A stretch of DNA of 51,035 nucleotides, taken from contig MABC01000052.1 in NCBI GenBank assembly GCA_002162925.1, positions 1-51,035 on the forward strand, read 5' to 3'. Shown here in pieces: positions 1-7,487 of this stretch. Within the stretch, counting starts at the first letter, position 1, and each line of letters begins with the position of its first letter. The notes beneath the pieces were generated by a model, which had not been told where the DNA came from, searched no databases, and saw only the letters and a program-made list of their open reading frames with translations. The DNA is from Thalassotalea sp. 42_200_T64. GTDB taxonomy: Bacteria > Pseudomonadota > Gammaproteobacteria > Enterobacterales > Alteromonadaceae. Position numbers and translations under genes: made by a program.

Positions 1-45
1 GCCATGGGTAAAAAGGATCGTCAACTTGATCCTAGAAGTTCCTGA
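1..45 (+). CDS. possible 3' end of an upstream gene (partial)
   Basis: The frame beginning at base 1 is open for 14 codons and ends at TGA (43-45); the encoded tail is short, basic and polar (AMGKKDRQLDPRSS). It could be the C-terminus of a gene that starts left of the window, but 14 codons are too few to recognise a family, and chance openness is quite possible. Confidence 0.22.
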   Translation, partial: AMGKKDRQLDPRSS

Positions 46-103
46 AAATAACCGAAAAAAAATCGGGATTCTACCTTTAGCAAATCAAATTTGTTCAATT
101 TAG

Positions 104-247
104 ACTCGTTTGCCCTGGTATCAGGGCCAATGGTTAGTGAAACTCTTATGTTGGCGGCGTTCTACGGCGGTATTGGAGTGGCTTTTGTTAGGGCTAAGTG
201 CGGCTTACACAGTTTGGTATTTCCAAACCGATTTCAGTTTATTTTAA
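104..247 (+). other. short open frame, possible membrane-protein remnant
   Basis: After an in-frame TAG at 101 this frame is open for 47 codons. A TTG at 110 is the only plausible start, without a clear ribosome site. The translation has one hydrophobic stretch (LEWLLLGLSAAYTVWYF) after a basic segment, like a single membrane span or the C-terminal end of a membrane protein. Another frame (130-252) is also open here, so coding is uncertain. No family recognised. Apart from the promoter at 331 I see nothing else in bases 46-388. Confidence 0.25.
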
Positions 248-330
248 ATTAACTTGTTTCGTTGAGGTGTAGGTTTACACTTCAACGTTTTACTTATATG
301 AACCAACCCAACCGCTAAGACAAATGGCGA

Positions 331-359
331 TTGCCTTAGTGACAAATGACATATATAAT
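331..359 (+). promoter_or_regulatory. sigma-70 promoter of the Xre/RES module
   Basis: TTGCCT (331-336) and TATAAT (354-359) are separated by 17 bp. They lie 30 bp before the antitoxin ATG, which has a strong AAAGGAG ribosome site at 376-382. The -10 is a perfect consensus; the -35 matches 4 of 6. Confidence 0.55.
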
Positions 360-388
360 TAAAATTAATTACTCAAAGGAGAATCTAT

Positions 389-814
389 ATGTACTCAACA
401 GCGTACAAAATGCTCGGTGGTAAGCCTGCAGAAGTCAACACGCTAGGACAAACTCTTAAAGTCATAAGAGAAGGGTTGCCTCTTGAGATGATGGATAAGG
501 CTACTGTTATATTAGGTGTTTCTACCAAAGAATTTGTGCCCATGCTGGGGATGAATATTCGTAGTTTTCAGCGTAATAAGAAGAATGAAGCCTGGCGGTT
601 AACCCCATTACAAAGTGAACAGGCATTAAAAATTACCGAGTTAGTGGCTCAGGCGAATAATTATTTTGGTGATCATGAAATAGCACTGAAATGGTTGAAC
701 ACACCAAGTAATGCCTTTGCTAAAAAATGCCCTATAGACTTGCTTGATACCTCTGCTGGTATTGAAGCCGTCTCGGAAAAAATTAATGCATTAGCTTATG
801 GAATGACTGCTTAA
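389..814 (+). CDS. Xre/MbcA/ParS-type antitoxin (DUF2384)
   Basis: Antitoxin of a RES-Xre toxin-antitoxin module; 141 residues, typical for the family. The N-terminal half is the atypical Xre helix-turn-helix region (about residues 40-75, with GVSTKEFVPMLGMNIRSFQR). The C-terminal half is the MbcA/ParS toxin-binding domain, ending in a segment of the ALKWLNTPSNAFAKKCPIDLL type. In known members this last part inserts into the toxin active site and the protein represses its own promoter. The gene starts 7 bases after AAAGGAG and its stop overlaps the toxin start by one base (TAATG), so the two are translationally coupled. Identification rests on sequence pattern plus the RES partner. Confidence 0.88.
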   Translation: MYSTAYKMLGGKPAEVNTLGQTLKVIREGLPLEMMDKATVILGVSTKEFVPMLGMNIRSFQRNKKNEAWRLTPLQSEQALKITELVAQANNYFGDHEIALKWLNTPSNAFAKKCPIDLLDTSAGIEAVSEKINALAYGMTA

Positions 815-1275
815 TGGAAGTGCATCGCTTAAGTGTTAGTAAGTTTGCTGACTTAACCGGCGCAGGTGGCTTGCATGGTTCAGCTAGATGGCATAAGAAA
901 GGTGCCCCAATTCTTTATACTGCGTCTAGTCGTTCTTTATCAGCGTTAGAGCGATTCGTTCATGAAGATGTTAATACAATGCCTAAATTAACAATGATGA
1001 CCATTTGGGTACCAGACGATATTTCAATTAAGCGCGTAAATAAAATGGATTTACCCAAGGGGTGGGATTTGCTGCCACCAACCAGGCAGTCTCAGGATTT
1101 TGGTAGTCAATGGCTTTTCAAACAAGAAACGTTAGTTCTTCAGTTGCCTAGCGCTATTATTGACAATGAATATAATTATTTGATCAACCCCCTGCATCCT
1201 GAAGCCATTCAAATTAAAATGGTTGATAAACGAGATTACTTTTATGATCCGCGCCTTGGTAAAATGATCCGATAA
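814..1275 (+). CDS. RES-domain toxin (NAD+-degrading family)
   Basis: RES-family toxin, 153 residues. Characterised members (MbcT, Photorhabdus and Pseudomonas RES toxins) consume NAD+ and stop growth. The conserved N-terminal block is visible around residues 24-50: an ARWHKKG arginine, then ILYTASSRSLSALERFVH, which supplies the tyrosine and glutamate expected at the active site. The conserved end (NPLHPEA.. and a YDPRLG-like C-terminus) is also present. It has no ribosome site of its own and begins on the last base of the antitoxin stop, as is usual for these pairs. The gene looks intact, so the toxin is probably functional and held by its antitoxin. Confidence 0.9.
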   Translation: MEVHRLSVSKFADLTGAGGLHGSARWHKKGAPILYTASSRSLSALERFVHEDVNTMPKLTMMTIWVPDDISIKRVNKMDLPKGWDLLPPTRQSQDFGSQWLFKQETLVLQLPSAIIDNEYNYLINPLHPEAIQIKMVDKRDYFYDPRLGKMIR

Positions 1276-1455
1276 CATTTTTGAACTTTAAACTCTCACT
1301 ATAGGTTTATATATTACCGCCTTCCCATGAAGTCGCAATAATTACGGATAACTTTAACTGTTCCAAATTGGCGCCTCAGGATTATTCCAATATCCTTATT
1401 GTTTACTGAGTTGTCGCTTGATTATTTAACATTTGAGCGTAAACTATGTTGCATT

Positions 1456-1653
1456 ATGGTATATTTCAAGAAATGCAATCGCACCATGAGTTTAACCCAA
1501 GTCTTTACTGATGATGATATTCAGGCACTTTATGACCGTTCTTGTTACGGTAAATTTGAACTAAAGGATAGCGGATATTGGTGTACTAAAAGAAATGCAC
1601 TTTGCAAAGCTATTTTTTCACCCCAAATTAATGCATTTAATGACTCAAGATAA
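1456..1653 (+). CDS. hypothetical protein, doubtful
   Basis: An open frame that could start at TTG 1399, ATG 1456 or ATG 1486; none has a convincing ribosome site. The translation (for example TQVFTDDDIQALYDRSC) reads like a real protein fragment, with several cysteines and aromatics, but matches nothing I know. It lies between the RES toxin and a RhuM remnant and may itself be a relic of accessory DNA. The rest of 1276-1700 shows nothing else. Confidence 0.25.
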   Translation: MVYFKKCNRTMSLTQVFTDDDIQALYDRSCYGKFELKDSGYWCTKRNALCKAIFSPQINAFNDSR

Positions 1654-1702
1654 TAATACTGTCCAGCCATATGTATAAACCAAATAAAAATAAGCCTGAC
1701 GT

Positions 1703-1901
1703 ACGCAGTTTATAAAATGGGCTAATGAAGTGTTAAAAGAGTACTTGGTTAAAAGGCTTTGCCATGGATGACGAGCGCCTAAAAAATCCAGACAAAGATA
1801 TTAAAGCTGATTGCTTTGATGAACTTCTTGAACGCATTCGCGATTTACGTTCACTTGAAAATAGAGTTACAAAATGCCCACAGTGGGCACTAGATATTTA
1901 G
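1703..1901 (+). pseudogene. RhuM-family virulence/Fic-associated protein remnant, frameshifted
   Basis: Two adjacent frames together spell a RhuM-like C-terminal region. Codons from 1703 give QFIKWANEVLKEYLVK. After a one-base shift near 1755, the frame with ATG 1764 gives GFAMDDERLKNPDKD and then FDELLERIRDLRSLE, ending at TAG 1899-1901. Intact RhuM proteins carry the pattern F-WA-LKEYL-KGF-MDDERL followed by FDELLERIRDIRASE in this order. The N-terminal half of the gene is missing and the end is aberrant, so this is a decayed fragment, not a gene. Family naming is from memory of RhuM sequences; frame and stop positions are read directly. Confidence 0.62.
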
Positions 1902-1919
1902 AAAGCTCTCTTTGGGTTG

Positions 1920-3245
1920 CTAAAAAGCCTCTTTAGCAACCATATCCATTATTTTTGACTCATCAAATAACGAATTAGCCTGTTGAGTCACTAGTTGTTT
2001 TAATTCTTCAATAATTTTTAGGCTTTGTTCATCCAACTTAAACTCATCAAAGCTTAGGTTATCAATTTTATTCATTATAAGAGTTGATAAATTAGCGACT
2101 CTTTTCTTCAAAAAGCTAAATGAGATACCGGCTTCATCGGCAAGTGATAATAAATCATAAGCCGTAATATTATGAATATCAAAATTGTCTGCTATCGCCA
2201 TTGCTAAGGCAGTATCTATTTTTTTGTTTTTGAATGCTTCATAAGTTACAGAAACAAGATCGTAAAAGGGGGTGATGGTAATTCCACTAGAGCCAACAAA
2301 AAAACTCACATTCTTACCGTGTGCATCACTATTGCCAATAATTAAGTTAAATATCATCCAATCAATTATTTGCTGAGTAACTACTGCTGGGACTGAGCAA
2401 GCTTTAGCGAATTTAAACAATTTATCAAAGCTTACTCCATCTCGAATATGCTGCACATGCTCTCCTGAACCAAAGTTATGTTCATCTTTATATTCGGGAG
2501 GCAAATCCAGTGCTTGGCATGCATCTATTATATGACGTTTTTTAACGTTCTTAGGTGTGATTTTTCTATCGAACCGTTCAACAATTAATGCATCGTGCTG
2601 CCCAAATTTTCTATAAGAAACATTAGCAATGTTCAGGTTAACTTCTTTAGCTAATTTCATACAATAAAGTTCATTGATCACAATATTTTCGTATTTTTTG
2701 GATGCAAACTTTAAAATGTGCGTACTCGAATATTTGCCGTTTGCCAGCATTAACTTACCATCAACACCTATTAATACGTTCAGTTTATTTTGAACACCAG
2801 CGACCGATAAACGATATTTTCCATCCCAAGTGATCAGTTCTTGCGTATCATTTGATGACAATTTCTGAACTAATTCTTTTTCTGTAATTTCACGAAGTAA
2901 AGTTTCTTCTTTTTTATAGTCCATATCAGAAAAAGACAGAATACCTGCGGTGTCCATGCCTATAGTGATGAGAATTGCATATAAGTTCTTTTTAGAAAGG
3001 TTTTGACTTGCTAGCAATAGGTCAAAAGCATCACCTTCTGGAAAAAGATTTCTCAAGAAGTTAGTGATAGTCTGAGGTGAACATTCAGCTTCAAATGGAA
3101 TGCACGGGGATATTGGAAATCTATTTTCCATCCAAAAATCATCATATCTGAATGTGCATATTCCAGTCTCAATAAATTCTAGAGTACCTACCGTTTCAGA
3201 TTGACTAAATATAGATATCGAAGGGAAAGAGCTAGAGCCATTCAT
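1920..3245 (-). CDS. hipA: HipA-family serine/threonine kinase toxin
   Basis: Toxin kinase of a HipBA module. Family members phosphorylate a cellular target (glutamyl-tRNA synthetase in E. coli) and cause dormancy. The N-terminal HipA domain (FSQSETVGTLEF onward) is followed by the nucleotide-binding SVAGVQNKLNVLI segment, the catalytic IIGNSDAHGKN motif (Asp near residue 306) and the metal-binding PFYDLVS. Length is about 441 residues, normal. I chose ATG 3245 (ATG 3248 is the alternative): an in-frame ATG at 3284 adds 13 residues unlike the family and lies deeper in hipB, whereas GGAG sits 7 bases before 3245. The start overlaps the end of hipB by 14 bases, so translation is coupled. Confidence 0.9.
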   Translation of the reverse strand: MNGSSSFPSISIFSQSETVGTLEFIETGICTFRYDDFWMENRFPISPCIPFEAECSPQTITNFLRNLFPEGDAFDLLLASQNLSKKNLYAILITIGMDTAGILSFSDMDYKKEETLLREITEKELVQKLSSNDTQELITWDGKYRLSVAGVQNKLNVLIGVDGKLMLANGKYSSTHILKFASKKYENIVINELYCMKLAKEVNLNIANVSYRKFGQHDALIVERFDRKITPKNVKKRHIIDACQALDLPPEYKDEHNFGSGEHVQHIRDGVSFDKLFKFAKACSVPAVVTQQIIDWMIFNLIIGNSDAHGKNVSFFVGSSGITITPFYDLVSVTYEAFKNKKIDTALAMAIADNFDIHNITAYDLLSLADEAGISFSFLKKRVANLSTLIMNKIDNLSFDEFKLDEQSLKIIEELKQLVTQQANSLFDESKIMDMVAKEAF

Positions 3246-3519
3246 CATCAGTCTCCACTTTACTACTCGCATTTGGTTTTTCAAACCATAGCGAAATACC
3301 TAATTCATTTATCACTTTAAATAGGGTTACTAGCTTCACTGTCTCTACACCTAACTCGATATTGTTGAGTGCTTGCTTAGATACGCCACAAAGACTAGCA
3401 GCATTTTCAATGGTTAAATCTAAGGAGGTCCTCTTATAACGAACAAATTCTCCTAACCGTTTTATATTGACGGGAAGGTCTAAATTTGGTGATTTTGTCG
3501 CGATAACTCGTTTTGCCAT
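3232..3519 (-). CDS. hipB: HipB-like Xre antitoxin and autorepressor
   Basis: 95-residue helix-turn-helix protein: LGEFVRYKRTSLDLTIENAASLCGVSKQALNNIE is a classic HTH_3 domain, followed by the KVINELGISLWF tail usual for HipB-like partners. It should neutralise HipA and repress the operon. The start codon at 3519 lies three bases from a perfect 14-bp-arm palindrome, and the only Shine-Dalgarno-like word (AGGA) is inside that palindrome about 11 bases upstream. Repressor binding would therefore sit directly over the translation start region. Three similar palindromes occur upstream (see operators). Confidence 0.88.
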   Translation of the reverse strand: MAKRVIATKSPNLDLPVNIKRLGEFVRYKRTSLDLTIENAASLCGVSKQALNNIELGVETVKLVTLFKVINELGISLWFEKPNASSKVETDDEWL

Positions 3520-3521
3520 TT

Positions 3522-3555
3522 GTATATTAATCCTATCTAAGTAGGATTAATATAC
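3522..3555. promoter_or_regulatory. hipB operator O1
   Basis: Perfect inverted repeat with 14-bp arms (GTATATTAATCCTA and its complement) and a 6-bp spacer TCTAAG. The core is AATCC-N10-GGATT (3529-3548). It resembles the E. coli HipB site TATCC-N8-GGATA but has a two-base wider spacing. Confidence 0.8.
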
Positions 3556-3576
3556 ATAACAACGGGTAATTAAGCA

Positions 3577-3600
3577 ATAATCCTTACATAGGAGGATTAT
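3577..3600. promoter_or_regulatory. hipB operator O2
   Basis: Second copy of AATCC-N10-GGATT (core 3579-3598) with 8-bp perfect arms ATAATCCT/AGGATTAT. Its centre is 50 bp from the centre of O1. Confidence 0.75.
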
Positions 3601-3624
3601 ATGTTTTTTCAAAGATATTGAGGG

Positions 3625-3650
3625 ATAAATCCTGTTAAGTAAGGATTTAT
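3625..3650. promoter_or_regulatory. hipB operator O3
   Basis: Third copy of AATCC-N10-GGATT (core 3628-3647) with 9-bp perfect arms ATAAATCCT/AGGATTTAT. Its centre is 49 bp from the centre of O2. The remaining bases to the yceH start (3651-3789) show no further repeat. Confidence 0.75.
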
Positions 3651-3789
3651 TAAAGATGACAAATTTATTAAATACAAATAGGCTCTCGGTGCGTGATTTC
3701 TAAATAGGTTTTTCAATGAAATTACATAGTATTATTCCATGTTGCTTGCTATAACATGCACTACTACTGTCATAAGGATACTATCTATA

Positions 3790-4458
3790 ATGATTTCATT
3801 ATCAGCTCAACAGTGTCGTGTTATTGGTGTAATGCTAGAAAAAGAAATCACTACACCCGAACAATATCCCCTATCATTAAACGCGCTCACCAATGGTTGT
3901 AACCAAAAAAGTAACCGCGAGCCGGTAATGTCACTTTCCGAAAGTGATGTGCAAAATGAAGTTGATCAATTAATTCAAATGAACCTTTTGATGATCGACC
4001 AAATGGCTTCTGGCCGAGTGGATAAATATATCCACCGTTTCTGTAATACTCAATTTAGTGACTTACAATTTACGCCACAGCAAAGAGCCATTATCTGTGT
4101 GCTGTTACTTAGGGGGCCGCAAACACCTGGCGAGTTAAGAACCCGCACTAATCGGCTAGCTGACTTTAGCGATGTTAGTGAAGTAGAAACCGCAATCAAG
4201 CAACTTCAAAACCTTAATGACATAGAGTTTGTAAAAAAACTTGCTCGTGAACCCGGCAAACGCGAATCACGTTATGTGCATTTGTTTTCGGATTTTGAAG
4301 AAAATGCATTCGTTGAAAGCGAAGCATTTAACCAAGCAGAGCAATCAACGCCAAAAAGCCAATCAGAACTTGCAGCACGGGTAGAAATATTGGAAAAACA
4401 GGTAGCGTCACTAGTTGAGGATGTTGCACTCTTAACCGAGTTACTTGAAAGCAATTAG
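3790..4458 (+). CDS. yceH: YceH-family protein (DUF480)
   Basis: 222-residue member of the DUF480/YceH family. The family fold is two winged-helix domains; its function is not established. Signatures are the N-terminal LSAQQCRVIGVMLEKEITTPEQYPLSLNAL block, the NREPVMSL segment, and the second winged helix with LLLRGPQTPGELRTRT. The C-terminal 35 residues form a short coiled coil (LAARVEILEKQVASLVEDVALL). I start at ATG 3790, where the family begins (MISLSAQ); AAGGA lies 11 bases upstream. The in-frame codons from 3739 are not family sequence. Conserved housekeeping gene that marks the right edge of the accessory patch. Confidence 0.9.
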   Translation: MISLSAQQCRVIGVMLEKEITTPEQYPLSLNALTNGCNQKSNREPVMSLSESDVQNEVDQLIQMNLLMIDQMASGRVDKYIHRFCNTQFSDLQFTPQQRAIICVLLLRGPQTPGELRTRTNRLADFSDVSEVETAIKQLQNLNDIEFVKKLAREPGKRESRYVHLFSDFEENAFVESEAFNQAEQSTPKSQSELAARVEILEKQVASLVEDVALLTELLESN

Positions 4459-4474
4459 TGATGAAGTGAGTGGA

Positions 4475-4502
4475 TAGGTAACGTTATTTAAAACCTTACC
4501 TA
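4475..4502. terminator. hairpin between convergent yceH and DUF1294 genes
   Basis: Stem TAGGTAA (4475-4481) with TTACCTA (4496-4502) around a 14-nt loop, located between two convergent genes. There is no real U tract, so terminator activity is uncertain. Confidence 0.35.
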
Positions 4503-4520
4503 ATATTTTATCAACGGTGC

Positions 4521-4979
4521 TTATAAAAACATGTTCATTAAGTGTTTACCACTTGGTGACATCAGCCAACATAAAGCCACTGCATTCACAATAACGGTAA
4601 GCCAAAAACGCACTCTAAATTTTCGTTTTTGAGATTTATGCCTAAACAGTTGCTGTGCCATGGCAGCGCCTGGCCAGCCACCAATTAATGCAAAGAGATG
4701 TAAGGTGCTTTCTTTTATGCGCCATGCGTTTCGTTTTGCTTTAGATTTATCCCGCGCATAAGCAAAAAATGTGACTATGCTAAGGCCAAAATATACAAAG
4801 ACTAGATTCTGAGGAAAGTGGCCAAGAGTAAATGCGATGGCAATGAAACTTAAAAACGCTACCGCTAAATATATTGAGAATTTACTGATTTCTTTAGCTT
4901 CCTGTTCTTTTATTTTTGGTTTTCTGCGAAAGGTGTACGATAACTGCGTCGCGTTATCTTTGAAAGAAATTTTCTTCAA
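4521..4979 (-). CDS. DUF1294 inner-membrane protein
   Basis: 152-residue membrane protein of the DUF1294 family, function unknown. After a basic N-terminus there are two hydrophobic spans (about residues 33-50 and 58-72). Then comes the family motif YARDKSKAKRNAWRIKESTLHLFALIGGWPGA.., the QQLFRHKSQKRKFRVRFWL stretch, and a final span. Many homologues carry an N-terminal cold-shock domain fused to DUF1294; this one does not and has only about 30 basic residues before the first span. It converges on yceH. Confidence 0.85.
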   Translation of the reverse strand: MKKISFKDNATQLSYTFRRKPKIKEQEAKEISKFSIYLAVAFLSFIAIAFTLGHFPQNLVFVYFGLSIVTFFAYARDKSKAKRNAWRIKESTLHLFALIGGWPGAAMAQQLFRHKSQKRKFRVRFWLTVIVNAVALCWLMSPSGKHLMNMFL

Positions 4980-5181
4980 TTCATATTGCCATTACCATCC
5001 AACAAATTAATAATTACGGCATAAACTAAACTTAAAACTGCCGCATTTTATTCAAAAACACGGATATTCATCTATATTCTTCAATATTCAGCTTTTTATC
5101 CCTACAGGAATAACCAAGAATAAAGCATGCAAAACACAGCAAATGTGTTCTAAAATGATTAACAATGCATGGAGTATGAAA

Positions 5182-5895
5182 ATGACCTTTGGCAAACAAT
5201 TAAAAAAACTACGCAGTGAACGAATGAAACTTAAGTCAGCCGCAATTGGCGGAGCTGGTTGGTATTGAGCAGTCGTATCTATCGAAACTGGAAAACGATA
5301 AATCGGTACCGTCTAATGAGATCTTTCGTCAAATTTTGCAGGCGTTAAATATTAAACTCAGCGATTTTTTAAAGACGATAAAATCGGCCAGCGACAAACA
5401 AAATTTGGCGCAAATACCCGACGTAGAATTGTGGTATATGCAGCAAGACAACAAAACCTTTAAACACCAGCGTCGTTATTTATATTTCTGCAGTGCTTTA
5501 ATTGTATTGGCGGTGACGTTCTTTTATGTTGGTTTTAGTAAGCTGGTGTTCAGTGAAGTTCGTTATGTCTATTATTCTGCGGGAGTGATTTTAGAGGGCG
5601 AGCCGAAGAACATTTATCGTGAATGGAGCCGTTTGATTGATGCCCCAATAGGGCAAATGGCTGATCTGCGCAGGAAAAAGAAATTGAAATGACCCACCAG
5701 ATTGATATGCCAATGTATCTCGGCAAGTCGTATATGCAAACGGTGGAAGGTGGGCAACGGCACTTCGCGGAACATGGTAGCATTAACATTCCGCAAGCCA
5801 TTAATTCCTGGTTACAGGTTCTCGGCGTATTACTGTTTGCCTGTGGTTTTATGGGCTTTGTATTAGAACGTAAACTGTATTCAACTGAGCGGTAG
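5182..5895 (+). pseudogene. Xre-type regulator with membrane segments, two frameshifts
   Basis: Three pieces in alternating frames form one protein of about 237 residues. ATG 5182 (GGAG 7 bases upstream) gives MTFGKQLKKLRSER and stops soon. A one-base shift near 5227 (an extra A in GAAAC) restores LSQPQLAELVGIEQSYLSKLE, completing the helix-turn-helix. This frame runs through a membrane span (YLYFCSALIVLAVTFFYV) to TGA 5690. The third piece (upstream codons read AQEKEIEMTHQID) continues from about 5665 in the first frame, and ends with a second span (QVLGVLLFACGFMGFVLERK) at 5895. The two shifts cancel. Either a decayed gene or two indel errors. Confidence 0.75.
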
Positions 5896-5920
5896 TTTAT
5901 TCTAAGTTGGTATTAACCCT

Positions 5921-6817
5921 TTAGTACTCATCCCAATAGGGGCTATCACCAAATCTTGCCACTAAAAAGTCGATTAATGTTCGGGTTTTTATTGGCAAGT
6001 AGCGATTCGGTGGATACACCGCATAAGCATGCATCGGCTCAATGGTATAATTACTTAATACCAAGGTTAACTGCTTGGTTTTAAGGGCTTGCCAAACAAT
6101 GAAGGTAGGCTCTAAGACAATACCGTGGCCCGATATGGCCAGTTGCGTTAAAAAGTCACCATTGTTGGCGCTAATTTTACTGCTCGAGTGTATGGTGTGT
6201 GATTTACCATGCACATCAATAAGGGTAAACGGCAGGTTTTTGTATTTTAAAATACTGTGCTCGTGCAAATCATTATGCTCAACAATGGCTTTATTCGCCT
6301 TAAGGTAATCCGGGCTGGCACAAAGCACGTGGTTTATTCTGGTAATTTTGCGTGCTTGCAAATTGGAATTTTTTAAATCGCCAATGCGAAAGGCTAAATT
6401 AAATCCTTCATCGACGATATCGACGTGCCTGTCGGAAAAATCAATTTCCATGGTCAAATCTGGGTGCTGTTTGGCAAATTCATCCAAAGCCGTATTTAAA
6501 TGTGCCAGACCAAAGGACAACGGCACCGACAATTTTAAATTACCCGCCAGTACACGACCACTGTCTTTGGTATTTGCATCGAGCTCGTCAACTTCATCAA
6601 TGATCAACAAACTGCGTTGATAATAATTAGCGCCCGTCTCAGTAAGGCTCGATGTTCGGGTTGTGCGATTAATCAGCTTACTGCCCAATTCATCTTCTAA
6701 ATCTGCCAGGCGTTTACTTACTGCCGATTTCGCCAAGTTCAATTGCTCTGCGGCTTTGGTAATACTGCCCGCCTCAATCACCCGCACGAATAAGCGCATG
6801 TTTTCTAACTTACCCAT
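5921..6817 (-). CDS. LysR-family transcriptional regulator
   Basis: 298-residue LysR regulator. The N-terminal winged helix (MRLFVRVIEAGSITKAAEQLNLAKSAVSKRLADLE) is followed by a LysR substrate-binding domain with the SVPLSFG and DLTMEIDFSDRHVDIV landmarks of the CrgA-like subgroup. I start at ATG 6817, with AGGTG 6 bases upstream; the in-frame ATG at 6847 adds residues outside the family. The gene is divergent from doxX-pirin-GST, an arrangement common in Alteromonadales, so these are its likely targets. A GTTCTC-N5-GAGAAC palindrome lies between them. Effector unknown; electrophiles or quinones are plausible given the targets. Confidence 0.9.
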   Translation of the reverse strand: MGKLENMRLFVRVIEAGSITKAAEQLNLAKSAVSKRLADLEDELGSKLINRTTRTSSLTETGANYYQRSLLIIDEVDELDANTKDSGRVLAGNLKLSVPLSFGLAHLNTALDEFAKQHPDLTMEIDFSDRHVDIVDEGFNLAFRIGDLKNSNLQARKITRINHVLCASPDYLKANKAIVEHNDLHEHSILKYKNLPFTLIDVHGKSHTIHSSSKISANNGDFLTQLAISGHGIVLEPTFIVWQALKTKQLTLVLSNYTIEPMHAYAVYPPNRYLPIKTRTLIDFLVARFGDSPYWDEY

Positions 6818-6868
6818 TACATCACCTACTAATACCAAGTTAATCAAATCAGTATAAAGCTAACTATT

Positions 6869-6885
6869 GTTCTCATTTTGAGAAC
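6869..6885. promoter_or_regulatory. candidate LysR operator
   Basis: Perfect inverted repeat GTTCTC-ATTTT-GAGAAC between the divergent LysR and doxX genes. It fits the T-N11-A interrupted dyad that LysR proteins prefer. Direct sequence observation; the assignment is inference. Confidence 0.55.
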
Positions 6886-7033
6886 TATCATTTCATATTT
6901 TCACTGTTTTTCTATTTATCGTCAACAAATATACTTATCCTAACTTAACGAAGCTTAACAAAACAAAGCACCGATTCATGAATAGCGGGCTTTGTTACTA
7001 CTGACTTACTAAACAATTATTTGGAGAATCAAG

Positions 7034-7474
7034 ATGACTACCACTACTTTAACAAGCACGAATGAAACCCGCTTAAATGAAACTAGCTTAAATCAAGCAA
7101 ACAGCCAATACGCCATTCCGGCAGCACGATTTTTATTGGCGATTATGTTTTTAATGTCGGGTTTGACTAAAATTAGTCAATATGCCGGAACGCAAGGCTA
7201 CATGGAAATGATGGGGGTACCGGGGGCACTGTTACCTTTAGTGATATTAGTGGAAATACTCGGTGCCTCAATGATTATTTTTGGCTTTAAAGTGCGCATC
7301 ACCGCCTTAGTCCTTGCCGGTTTTAGCGCTGCCTCCGCGATGTTATTCCATAACGACTTTAGCAACCCTGCGGAGATCGATAATTTTATGAAAAACTTCA
7401 CCATCGCTGGCGGCTACTTACTATTATTTGCCGTAGGTGCCGGTCCACTATCATTAGATAACCGTAATAAATAA
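7034..7474 (+). CDS. DoxX-family membrane protein
   Basis: 146-residue DoxX/DoxD-like inner-membrane protein. A polar 25-residue leader is followed by four hydrophobic spans: AARFLLAIMFLMSGLTKI, ALLPLVILVEILGASMIIFGF, ITALVLAGFSAASAML and FTIAGGYLLLFAVGAG. The FMSG..K and HNDF motifs are typical. Some DoxX relatives act with thiol or oxidative-stress systems; the role here is unproven. TTGGAGAA precedes the ATG. It is 13 bases ahead of pirin, so the two form an operon under the LysR regulator. Confidence 0.88.
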   Translation: MTTTTLTSTNETRLNETSLNQANSQYAIPAARFLLAIMFLMSGLTKISQYAGTQGYMEMMGVPGALLPLVILVEILGASMIIFGFKVRITALVLAGFSAASAMLFHNDFSNPAEIDNFMKNFTIAGGYLLLFAVGAGPLSLDNRNK

Positions 7475-7487
7475 GGCGGTAGCAGCT

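Noticed and set aside
160-340. Possible integron attC-like site near the Xre/RES module
   Set aside because: A GTTAGGG word is present, but I could not find the paired core sites or the long symmetrical arms needed.
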